From JAXGZG01 sp040771825 (GTDB lineage Bacteria > Bacillota > Sulfobacillia > Fermentithermobacillales > Fermentithermobacillaceae): a stretch of DNA of 64,000 bases. Position 1 is the first letter of the stretch. The number at the start of each line of letters is the position of its first letter. The position numbers and the translations under genes were made by a program. The notes beneath the pieces are model-generated. The model did not search any database. It saw only the letters and a program-made list of their open reading frames with translations, and was not told the DNA's origin. The stretch lies in NCBI GenBank assembly GCA_040771825.1, contig JAXGZG010000001.1, forward strand, positions 124,001 to 188,000, written 5' to 3'. Of this stretch, positions 40,609 through 47,887 are shown piece after piece.

Positions 40609-42609
40609 TTACAGTACAAACAGCGCGTATTCGGCGATGAGCGTGCCGAATAGGCTGGCGCTCAGGCACATGACTGTGATCAGTGTGTTAAGGGACGGCC
40701 CCGCAGTGTCCTTGAAGGGATCGCCTACGGTGTCCCCGACCACTGCGGCTTTGTGAGCTTCGGAACCGGGGCCTCCGTGGGCGCCGTCCTCGATGAACTT
40801 CTTAGCGTTATCCCACAACCCGCCCGCGTTGGCCATGAACAAAGCGAAGATTATCCCTGTTATGATGGAGCCGGCTAGGAATCCACCTAAGGCGGCTTTG
40901 CCCAGAATAAGCCCAACTGCAAGCGGCGTAACTAGGCTGAGGGCGCCGGGGAGGATGAGTTCTCTCAGGGCGCCTTTGGTGGCAATGTCGATGCAGCGGT
41001 TGCTGTCAGGGGCGACTTTTCCTTCCATGATGCCCGGCACTTCCTTGAACTGGCGCCTAATCTCCTCCACCATTTTGAAAGCGTTACGCCCCACTGCCAA
41101 GATGGTTAGGGCTGAGAAGAAGGGCGGCATCATGCCTCCAATGAAGACGCCCACGACCACCCCGGGACTCAGAAGATCCAAAGCAGCGAGTCCCACGGTT
41201 TTCGAGTAGGCAGCGAACAGGGCTAGGACTGTTAGGGCAGCCGCGCCGATGGCGAAACCCTTGGTGATAGCTTTGGCAGTGTTGCCCGCGGCGTCCAGTT
41301 TGTCGCAGACTCTGATGGTCTCGGGGCTTTCGCGACCGGCTTCGGCACAGCCTTTGGCATTGTCTACGATGGGCCCGTAAGCGTCAGCGGAGACTATCAT
41401 TCCAGTAATCGAGAGCATCCCAACGGCTGCCACCGATACTCCGTACGTCCCGGCGACCCCAAAGTGCTGCGACAGCACCCATGCCGCAACAGTGGCCGCT
41501 GAGATTCCGAGCACAGACGGCACGACGCTCAGAAGGCCGTAGGAGAACCCTTGCAGGATTAGAATTGCAGGGCCTGTCTTTGCGCTTTGGGCAGTGTCCC
41601 GCACGGGTTTACCTGCGATGTCGGTGTAGCGATCTGAGGTGAATCCGATTACGATTCCTCCCAAGAGCCCTGCGATGTTTGGCCAGAACACTCCCCACGG
41701 CTTGTCTATTCCAGAAAGGAAGGTGACTCCTAGCGACATAACTGCGAAAACCACGGTGGTGGCCATGGTCCCGGTGTTCAGGGCCTTGCCAGGGTCATGG
41801 TGCTCTCGCCTCCACACATAGACCATACCTATTAGAGAGGAAAGAATGCCCGCCGCGCCCAAAAGGAGCGGGTAGACCACGTATTCTTTGGTGTAGAGGG
41901 CTGAGCCTAGAAGCATGACGGCTACCACGCTAGCCACATATGAGTCGAATATGTCGGCCCCGACACCTGCCACGTCTCCGACGTTGTCGCCGACGTTATC
42001 GGCGATGACGGCGGGGTTTCGCGGATCGTCTTCACCTAGGCTAAACTCAACCTTGCCCACCAAATCGGCACCGATATCTGCGGTCTTGGTGTAGATGCCT
42101 CCTCCCGCCTTGGCCAGAAGCGCCAAGGAACTGGCACCGAAGCTGAAGCTCAGTACAACCTGGGCATCGCGGAATATTATGTAAAGTCCAGTCATTCCTA
42201 TGAGGGCTAGGCCAACGACTGAGAGCCCCATGACGCTGCCTGCGAAGAAACCAACGGGAAATGACGTTTTGACTCCTGACCGCGCTGCCCACGCTACTTT
42301 CGCGTTGGCCCTAGTTGCTATGTACATTCCCCAGTATGCTGCCAAGCCGGAGCAGAACGCGCCTGTTACATACGCAAAGGCGCTGCGCCAGCCGATGGCC
42401 AGAAGCAGGACTATGGCGATGGCTGCGGTGAGCAACGCCAACGCCTGAAAGAGACGCTTAAGGTAAGCCGAGGCGCCTCTTTGGATGGCTTTCGAGAACT
42501 TGTCCATGGCTGCGCTGCCATTGGCTTGGGCCATAACCCAGGTGTACAGGTAGCCCGCGACAGCTATTGACACTCCGCCCATGATCAAGGCTGCGATTTC
42601 CCAGTACAT
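40609..42609 (-). CDS. hppA: Membrane H+-translocating pyrophosphatase, K+-independent type
   Basis: A 666-aa membrane ion pump that couples PPi hydrolysis to H+ export. The PPi-binding segment DIGADLVGKVE (178-188) and the following NVGDNVGDVAGVGADIFDSY (205-224) are intact. The diagnostic motif GNTAKAITKG (442-451) has Lys446 and Thr449, as in K+-independent pumps; K+-dependent ones have Ala and Gly there. ATG 42609 is chosen over the longer frame because GAGGGGG sits upstream and the family starts close to the first helix. Such pumps are common in anaerobes that use PPi to save energy. Confidence 0.93.
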   Translation of the reverse strand: MYWEIAALIMGGVSIAVAGYLYTWVMAQANGSAAMDKFSKAIQRGASAYLKRLFQALALLTAAIAIVLLLAIGWRSAFAYVTGAFCSGLAAYWGMYIATRANAKVAWAARSGVKTSFPVGFFAGSVMGLSVVGLALIGMTGLYIIFRDAQVVLSFSFGASSLALLAKAGGGIYTKTADIGADLVGKVEFSLGEDDPRNPAVIADNVGDNVGDVAGVGADIFDSYVASVVAVMLLGSALYTKEYVVYPLLLGAAGILSSLIGMVYVWRREHHDPGKALNTGTMATTVVFAVMSLGVTFLSGIDKPWGVFWPNIAGLLGGIVIGFTSDRYTDIAGKPVRDTAQSAKTGPAILILQGFSYGLLSVVPSVLGISAATVAAWVLSQHFGVAGTYGVSVAAVGMLSITGMIVSADAYGPIVDNAKGCAEAGRESPETIRVCDKLDAAGNTAKAITKGFAIGAAALTVLALFAAYSKTVGLAALDLLSPGVVVGVFIGGMMPPFFSALTILAVGRNAFKMVEEIRRQFKEVPGIMEGKVAPDSNRCIDIATKGALRELILPGALSLVTPLAVGLILGKAALGGFLAGSIITGIIFALFMANAGGLWDNAKKFIEDGAHGGPGSEAHKAAVVGDTVGDPFKDTAGPSLNTLITVMCLSASLFGTLIAEYALFVL

Positions 42610-42956
42610 GATGAGCCCCCTCGAGACGCCATATTGGTAGAAAAGGCAGACTTTCACCAGGTAGATTCTATAGCGGATGGGGTGGAAAGTGAAGACAAGG
42701 TGGCACATGCAGCGGAGGATATCGCGATGCTTTGGTCGAATGCTGTCCTGTTAGTCAAACAGCGCGGCTGGCCGGTGCGGCTGCCGCCAAGCGTTGACAC
42801 AGTTTGAAGCTCCGGTCTCTCGTGTTCCGGTGTCGGCATCTCTGTAAGGCAAAGCCGTAGATGGCAAAGCCCCAGATGGAAGCCGAGGTCCGAGAAGCCC
42901 CGGACCCGCAAGTCAAAGACCCAGAAATCTCGGACGAAAAGAAGGAGGAGACACTG

Positions 42957-43931
42957 ATGGATGAAATCGCGAGGCAGATCGAGGAACTGAAAAGGCAGCA
43001 GGCTGGGTTAGGCCATGTGTTTGCCACATTAGCCAAGGCCATTGATGACGTTCAGTGGCACAACGTCATGCAAGGGAAGGCTCTTGTGGACAAAGTTCTG
43101 TTTACCGGGCCGCCACCCGCTAACCCCTTGGCCCAGTCGGCTCAGGACAGAGGCAACCCGCTAAAGATCCACGCCTACACCTTTGTCCCGGTGGGTGCCG
43201 ATCCGTCCAAGAAGTATCCGTTGCTGGTATTCGTCCACGGAGGAGTCCATGCCAATTTCAGCACTGACTCTGCCCATATTATCCAGGAACTGGTCGCTCA
43301 AGGTTACATCGTGGTTGCTCCCGATTACCGCGGCAGCACAGGATACGGAGAGCAATTCTACAAGTTTATTGACTATGGCGGTCTTGAGGTTGAAGATGCC
43401 TTCGCCGCCCGCAACTTCATGATCGAAAATGAGCCGCTAGTTGACTCGGATCGAGTTGGCATCCTTGGGTGGAGTCACGGCGGGCTTATCACGTTGATGA
43501 ATATCTTTGGCCATCCTGACGCTTACAAGGCGGCCTATGCCGGCGTCCCGGTGAGCGATCTCGTCGCCCGCATGGGGTACAAAGGTCCCTATTACCAGAC
43601 TTTGTTCTCGGCTCCATATCATATTGGGAAGACGGCCGCCGAGGACCCGGCGGAGTATCGTAGGAGGTCACCGGCCTGGCAGGCCGATAAACTCAGGACT
43701 CCGTTGCTGGTACACACAAATACCAACGACGAAGATGTGAATGTCCTAGAGGTTGAGCACCTGATAAAGGCCCTGAAAGCCGCCAACAAGGAGTTTGAGT
43801 ACAAGATATACCAGAACGAGCCTGGCGGCCACGTATTCAACAGGATAGATACCAAGTTCGCTAAAGAGTCCAGGAAAGAGATATACGCTTTCTTGGCGCG
43901 TTACCTTAACCCGCCGACCCCTCTCAGGTAG
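42957..43931 (+). CDS. S9-like (prolyl-oligopeptidase-type) alpha/beta hydrolase
   Basis: A 324-aa protein. An N-terminal helical segment (about 1-45) leads to the alpha/beta hydrolase core: PLLVFVHGG (88-96) and the nucleophile GWSHGG (Ser173); Asp258 (NTNDED) and His292 (GGHVF) complete the triad. APDYRGSTGYG is typical of the S9 peptidase family. The usual beta-propeller of S9 enzymes is missing, so it acts as a stand-alone catalytic domain. ATG 42957 has AAGGAGG 7 bases upstream; ATG 42861, 32 codons earlier, lacks an SD. Substrate unknown; a peptidase or esterase is likely. Confidence 0.85.
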   Translation: MDEIARQIEELKRQQAGLGHVFATLAKAIDDVQWHNVMQGKALVDKVLFTGPPPANPLAQSAQDRGNPLKIHAYTFVPVGADPSKKYPLLVFVHGGVHANFSTDSAHIIQELVAQGYIVVAPDYRGSTGYGEQFYKFIDYGGLEVEDAFAARNFMIENEPLVDSDRVGILGWSHGGLITLMNIFGHPDAYKAAYAGVPVSDLVARMGYKGPYYQTLFSAPYHIGKTAAEDPAEYRRRSPAWQADKLRTPLLVHTNTNDEDVNVLEVEHLIKALKAANKEFEYKIYQNEPGGHVFNRIDTKFAKESRKEIYAFLARYLNPPTPLR

Positions 43932-44003
43932 GCACCGAACACCCGAGGATACCGCCGCGTGGCCTGCGTGTCACGGCCGGGGTCGCTTGCTTGAACAACG
44001 AGT

Positions 44004-44030
44004 TGCGGGTCCCTGGGAAAGGGACCCGCA
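44004..44030. terminator. Perfect 11-bp hairpin between convergent genes
   Basis: TGCGGGTCCCT (44004-44014) and AGGGACCCGCA (44020-44030) pair perfectly around GGGAA. It separates the S9-like gene (plus) from the small YjcZ-like gene (minus). Neither exit has a T-run, yet its position suits a bidirectional terminator. Confidence 0.55.
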
Positions 44031-44053
44031 CGAATACCAACGAGCTTGGTTTT

Positions 44054-44149
44054 CTAGAGCCAGGACAGACCTAGGATCAACAGGATAAGGATAAGGAACA
44101 CGATGAATACCCAATTGGTGCCCATTTCGGTGCGGCCCGCGCCTGCCAT
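44054..44149 (-). CDS. YjcZ-like small membrane protein (31 aa)
   Basis: A 31-residue protein: a short polar start MAGAGRTEMGTNW, then a hydrophobic helix FIVFLILILLILGLSW. This resembles YjcZ-type sporulation-associated small proteins, which end in a hydrophobic VFLILLIIVG stretch. ATG 44149 is preceded by AAAGGAGG (44168-44161) at 11 bases. The SD lies in the dyad GGAGGCCTCC (44156-44165). The conserved length and SD support a real gene, though it is too short for certainty. Confidence 0.6.
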   Translation of the reverse strand: MAGAGRTEMGTNWVFIVFLILILLILGLSWL

Positions 44150-44323
44150 TTGTATGGAGGCCTCCTTTCCTAAAGGTCTGCCAACACATTATGTTGAGAC
44201 CCATAGGTTGGTGATTGTGCAGGCTTGTTCCTGTTGGCAGCAGGAATTCTATCCAGGGAGATGAGGTTCCTACCGCCAGTAGGGTTGGCTGCCAGGTCAA
44301 GGACTCGCATCCCTTGGCAGCGC

Positions 44324-45712
44324 CTACGCCACCGCTTTCTTCCACCTGCCGGACCGGAACCAGAACCAGCTGGCTAAACCTTTGAACAGGCCATCGGCGG
44401 CCATCGCCCACCAAGCGCCGGAGACACCGGTCTTGGCCACGTTGATGAGGTAGTAAGTTAGGCTTAAGCGGATGAGCCAGTTGGCTACGGCTGTCACCCA
44501 CATAGGGAACTTGGTATCCCCTGCGCCCCGCAGTCCGCCGGTAAAGACGAAGCCAAAAGCCTGGTGAATCTGGCAGAATGCCATAATACGCAGGTATATA
44601 GACCCTAACCGGATGACTTCTAGATCGGTAGTGTACAATCCCATCAAGGCTTCCGGCCAGAACAAAAACACAAGCCCCATTATGCTAACTAGCAGGCATG
44701 CCATTTTGAGGGCTTCGTAGGTGCTGCGCTCGGCTATGTCTGGCTTTCCGGCGCCTAGGTTCTGGCCCACCAGCGTGGTCGCCGCCACAGAGAAGGCCTG
44801 GCCGGGCATGTAGGATATGGACTCCGCATTGATCCCGATAGTATGGGCGGCATATGACACGGTACCGAGGCCCGCGACCATTTTTTGATAGAACACCGAA
44901 CTGCTGCTCATGAGAACCCGTTCACCTGCGCTGGGAAGGCCGATGCGGAGTATCCTCATTACTACGGGCTTATCAATGCGGAAATCCTCCTTAAGCCTTG
45001 GTGGGAGCACAGTGTGTCTCCCCAAGTAGGAGCCGAAAAGCAAAAGACTTCCTGATACCCGGGCTATGGTCGTAGCCAGACCCGCACCAAGAACGCCTAG
45101 CGCGGGCATGCCCAGTAACCCATATACCAGGACGAGGTTGAGAACGAAGTTCAGCACGCTTATTATCATGTTGACCTTCATAGGGGCTTTGGTGTCTCCG
45201 GCTCCCCGGAGCGCCCCGGTAAGCACCGTGAACATCCACATAGAAAAAAGGCCAGGGGTCATTACCTTAAGGTAGCGCGTCCCCTGGGCGATGATGTCTG
45301 GTTCGGCACCCATCCACACAACCAGGCTCTCTGCCAAAAGGAGGATCCCGATAGCGCCTGCCAGCGCCAGAAGGAGTGACACCACGATTGCCTGAGCCGC
45401 GGCATGAGTGGCTTCTCGTTGTTCACCGGCGCCTAAGGAACGAGCCACAATAGCCGTTGTGGCGACTCCTATCCCTGTGAACAAGCCGTAGAAGACATTC
45501 AGTGGAGCCATTGATAGGCCAATTGACGTGACGGCCGACGCCCCCAGGTGGCTCACCAGAACCATGCTGATGATTTGGGCGAATGTCTGAAGGAAACTTT
45601 CGGCCATAACTGGCCAAGCGAGGCGCATGACCTTCGCTCTGATTTCCCGATTCTCCGAGACTTGTTTCCGAAACGCCTCTTTGGTCGCGAGCGACAAGGC
45701 TCCCTCTCCCAT
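44324..45712 (-). CDS. MATE family multidrug/drug-Na+ antiporter
   Basis: A 462-aa membrane protein with twelve predicted helices in two related halves. It has the MATE signatures WPVMAESFLQTF near the start, RGAGDTKAPM (first half) and RGAGDTKFPM (second half), and VGQNLGAGKPDIAE. MATE exporters use Na+ or H+ to expel cationic drugs. ATG 45712 is assumed; an adjacent TTG at 45715 or a TTG at 45697 cannot be excluded, because the SD is not clear. Its gene is single, with its own promoter on the minus strand. Confidence 0.92.
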   Translation of the reverse strand: MGEGALSLATKEAFRKQVSENREIRAKVMRLAWPVMAESFLQTFAQIISMVLVSHLGASAVTSIGLSMAPLNVFYGLFTGIGVATTAIVARSLGAGEQREATHAAAQAIVVSLLLALAGAIGILLLAESLVVWMGAEPDIIAQGTRYLKVMTPGLFSMWMFTVLTGALRGAGDTKAPMKVNMIISVLNFVLNLVLVYGLLGMPALGVLGAGLATTIARVSGSLLLFGSYLGRHTVLPPRLKEDFRIDKPVVMRILRIGLPSAGERVLMSSSSVFYQKMVAGLGTVSYAAHTIGINAESISYMPGQAFSVAATTLVGQNLGAGKPDIAERSTYEALKMACLLVSIMGLVFLFWPEALMGLYTTDLEVIRLGSIYLRIMAFCQIHQAFGFVFTGGLRGAGDTKFPMWVTAVANWLIRLSLTYYLINVAKTGVSGAWWAMAADGLFKGLASWFWFRSGRWKKAVA

Positions 45713-45847
45713 CAAGTCATTTGCCGCAATGTGATGTTGTTAATCTTAGTACAAGACAATAGAACCGTATAGACTGTGGAGAGGAATCAAGGTAGACCCC
45801 TGCACCCGGAGTGGGCACTCGGCACCGATCGCGGCGTTGGACGAGAT

Positions 45848-45877
45848 TTGCGGGTCATCTCGCCCCTGTGCTATACT
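45848..45877 (+). promoter_or_regulatory. Promoter of the rimP-nusA-infB operon
   Basis: TTGCGG (45848-45853), 18 bases, TATACT (45872-45877). The transcript would begin near 45884 and start with a leader that has a terminator. Confidence 0.55.
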
Positions 45878-45924
45878 GACTTTGTACGTGTTTCGGGAAT
45901 TTTCCATCGAGGGGACTTTGTCGG

Positions 45925-45952
45925 AGTGGGTTTCTAGTCGAACCCACTTTTT
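45925..45952 (+). terminator. Leader terminator (attenuator) before rimP
   Basis: AGTGGGTT (45925-45932) pairs with AACCCACT (45941-45948) around TCTAGTCG, followed by TTTT. It lies between promoter and rimP, so the operon may be controlled by attenuation, for example through NusA levels. Confidence 0.7.
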
Positions 45953-45975
45953 GTATGTTATCGGGGTGATGAGCA

Positions 45976-46479
45976 ATGAGACTTCGCGAAGTAGAAGACA
46001 GTCTGTTCATGGACTTTGAACCCCTGTTAAGGGAAATGAAGACTGGCGTGGACGTCTTGGATGTGGAGATTCTCTCGGAGAACAGGCGATACGTCGTGAG
46101 AGTCACAATCTACAATCCCAGTGGCGTCACTCTAGACCATTGTGCATCAGTGCAGAGGGTGCTCAGCGACAGACTTGATGTGCTGGACCCCATCGCGGAA
46201 GCCTATGACCTAGAGGTCTCGTCCCCTGGACTTGAGAGGACGCTGCGGCGCCAAAAGGAATTTGACCTGTTCAAAGGCTTCTTGTGTCAGGCGAACCTTT
46301 TTGCGCCTATTGGCGGGAAAAGGACATTCCAGGGTAGGTTGGCCGGTCTAGTTGACGGACCGGACGGGGAACCTGGCGTCGCCCTTGAAACAGATCAAGG
46401 GCCGGTTACCCTTTCTCGAAAGAACGTCAGCAAGGTCCAGCTAGTCTACGATCCCAAGGCCCGGGAGGCCCAAGAGTAG
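45976..46479 (+). CDS. rimP: Ribosome maturation factor RimP
   Basis: A 167-aa protein that assists 30S subunit maturation. The N-terminal alpha/beta domain (GVDVLDVEIL) and the typical LEVSSPGLERTLRRQKEFDLF segment (about 80-97) are clear, followed by the SH3-like C-terminal part. ATG 45976 starts the operon behind a leader terminator. It is 16 bases ahead of nusA. Confidence 0.93.
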   Translation: MRLREVEDSLFMDFEPLLREMKTGVDVLDVEILSENRRYVVRVTIYNPSGVTLDHCASVQRVLSDRLDVLDPIAEAYDLEVSSPGLERTLRRQKEFDLFKGFLCQANLFAPIGGKRTFQGRLAGLVDGPDGEPGVALETDQGPVTLSRKNVSKVQLVYDPKAREAQE

Positions 46480-46495
46480 GAAGGAGGCGGGAGGA

Positions 46496-47533
46496 ATGAA
46501 CGGCGAGATTCTGTTGGCACTCGGCCAGCTAGAGAGAGAGAGAGGCATATCCGTAGATGACCTGGTGGACGCTCTTGAGTCGGCTTTATTGTCGGCATAC
46601 CGGAAACACTTTGGTTCTTTAGACAACGTGAGAGTCCAGTTTAACAGGGAGACGGGCAATATCCGTGTCCTCTCCCGCCGGGAAGTTGTCTCGGAAGTCG
46701 TTGACTCGAAGAAGGAAATCGGATTGGCCCACGCCCAGGCCAAGAATCCCTCACATAAAGTAGGCGATGTCCTGGAAGAGGAGATTCCGGCACAAGGATT
46801 CGGGCGCATAGCCGCGCAGACCGCAAAGCAGGTGGTTCTCCAGAAGCTCAGAGAAAAAGAGCGCGGCATGATCTATGAAGAGTTTTCAGAGCGCGAAGGC
46901 GACGTGGTTACCGGGCAGGTAGTCCGAGTCGAGCGTGGAGTCATAGTAGTCGACCTCGGTAGGGTGGAAGGGTTCATCTTGCCGCAGGAACAGGTCAGGT
47001 CCGAGAAATACCAGGAGAGGGACAGGCTCAAAGCCTATGTGCTTGAGGTGAGAAAGTCACCCAAAGGTCCCCAGATTCTGTTGTCAAGGACTCATCCGGG
47101 GCTTCTCAAGAGACTTTTCGAACTAGAGGTGCCCGAAATCAGAGACGGTGTCGTAGAGATCCGCGGTATAGCCCGAGAAGCCGGCGCCAGATCCAAGGTG
47201 GCGGTCAAGGCCAATCTGCCTGAGGTCGACGCCCTAGGGGCTTGCGTTGGGGCCCGAGGCAGCAGAGTTCAAGCTATCGTTCAGGAGCTTCGCGGAGAGC
47301 GCATCGACATAATTGAGTGGGATCAGGACCCGCGGGTGTTTGTGGCCAACGCCCTTAACCCCGCTAAGGTGACAGGAGTAGATGTAGTGACCGAACAGCG
47401 GGTTGCCAGAGTGACAGTGCCCGAGCATCAGTTGTCCTTGGCTATCGGCAGGGATGGACAGAACGCGAGGCTGGCGGCAAGGCTCACCGGTCTCAAAGTC
47501 GATATCAAGCCAGAGCGGGAAAGCTCCAGGTAG
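46496..47533 (+). CDS. nusA: Transcription termination/antitermination factor NusA
   Basis: A 345-aa protein, the length of Firmicutes NusA without the C-terminal AR repeats. It has an N-terminal RNA-polymerase-binding domain, an S1 domain (GDVVTGQVVRVERGVIVVDL, about 136-155), and two KH domains (VGARGSRVQAIV and AIGRDGQNARLAARL). It binds RNA polymerase and modulates pausing and termination. ATG 46496 follows AAGGAGGCGGGAGG. Its position after rimP is conserved; the leader terminator upstream suggests autoregulation. Confidence 0.95.
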   Translation: MNGEILLALGQLERERGISVDDLVDALESALLSAYRKHFGSLDNVRVQFNRETGNIRVLSRREVVSEVVDSKKEIGLAHAQAKNPSHKVGDVLEEEIPAQGFGRIAAQTAKQVVLQKLREKERGMIYEEFSEREGDVVTGQVVRVERGVIVVDLGRVEGFILPQEQVRSEKYQERDRLKAYVLEVRKSPKGPQILLSRTHPGLLKRLFELEVPEIRDGVVEIRGIAREAGARSKVAVKANLPEVDALGACVGARGSRVQAIVQELRGERIDIIEWDQDPRVFVANALNPAKVTGVDVVTEQRVARVTVPEHQLSLAIGRDGQNARLAARLTGLKVDIKPERESSR

Positions 47534-47598
47534 TCTCTACAAAGCGTAACCAGAGGAGGTTACCGGGAAGTATGTAAAGAAGCAGGGAGGTGGGGACA

Positions 47599-47880
47599 AT
47601 GGCCAGAAAACTGCCTCAGAGGACTTGCCTGGGATGTCAGGAAAAGAAGCCCAAGAGGGAAATGATACGGATCATTCGCACTCCGCAAGGCACGGTGGAG
47701 ATCGATCCCACAGGGAAGAAGTCCGGAAGAGGCGCCTACGTGTGCCCCAATCTTGAGTGTCTTGAGCGCTTAAGGAAGGGCAAGCGTTTGGAGAGGGTTC
47801 TGGAAGTTCTCCCACTTCCTTCGATTTTTGAGGAACTTCACGACAGGATCGTCCAGATACAAGCGGACGTTAGGAGGTGA
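47599..47880 (+). CDS. ylxR: YlxR family RNA-binding protein (DUF448)
   Basis: A 93-aa protein with RTCLGCQEKKPKREMIRII and GRGAYVCPN, the YlxR (DUF448) pattern. In B. subtilis it binds RNA or RNase P and affects expression of many genes. ATG 47599 has GGGAGG 8 bases upstream. Normally a small L7Ae-type gene (ylxQ) follows; here infB starts 7 bases later, so ylxQ is missing from the operon. Confidence 0.92.
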   Translation: MARKLPQRTCLGCQEKKPKREMIRIIRTPQGTVEIDPTGKKSGRGAYVCPNLECLERLRKGKRLERVLEVLPLPSIFEELHDRIVQIQADVRR

Positions 47881-47887
47881 CGGCCCG

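Noticed and set aside
44004..44030. Hairpin as a confirmed intrinsic terminator
   Set aside because: The stem is perfect but no T-run follows on either strand, so it is listed only as a likely bidirectional terminator.
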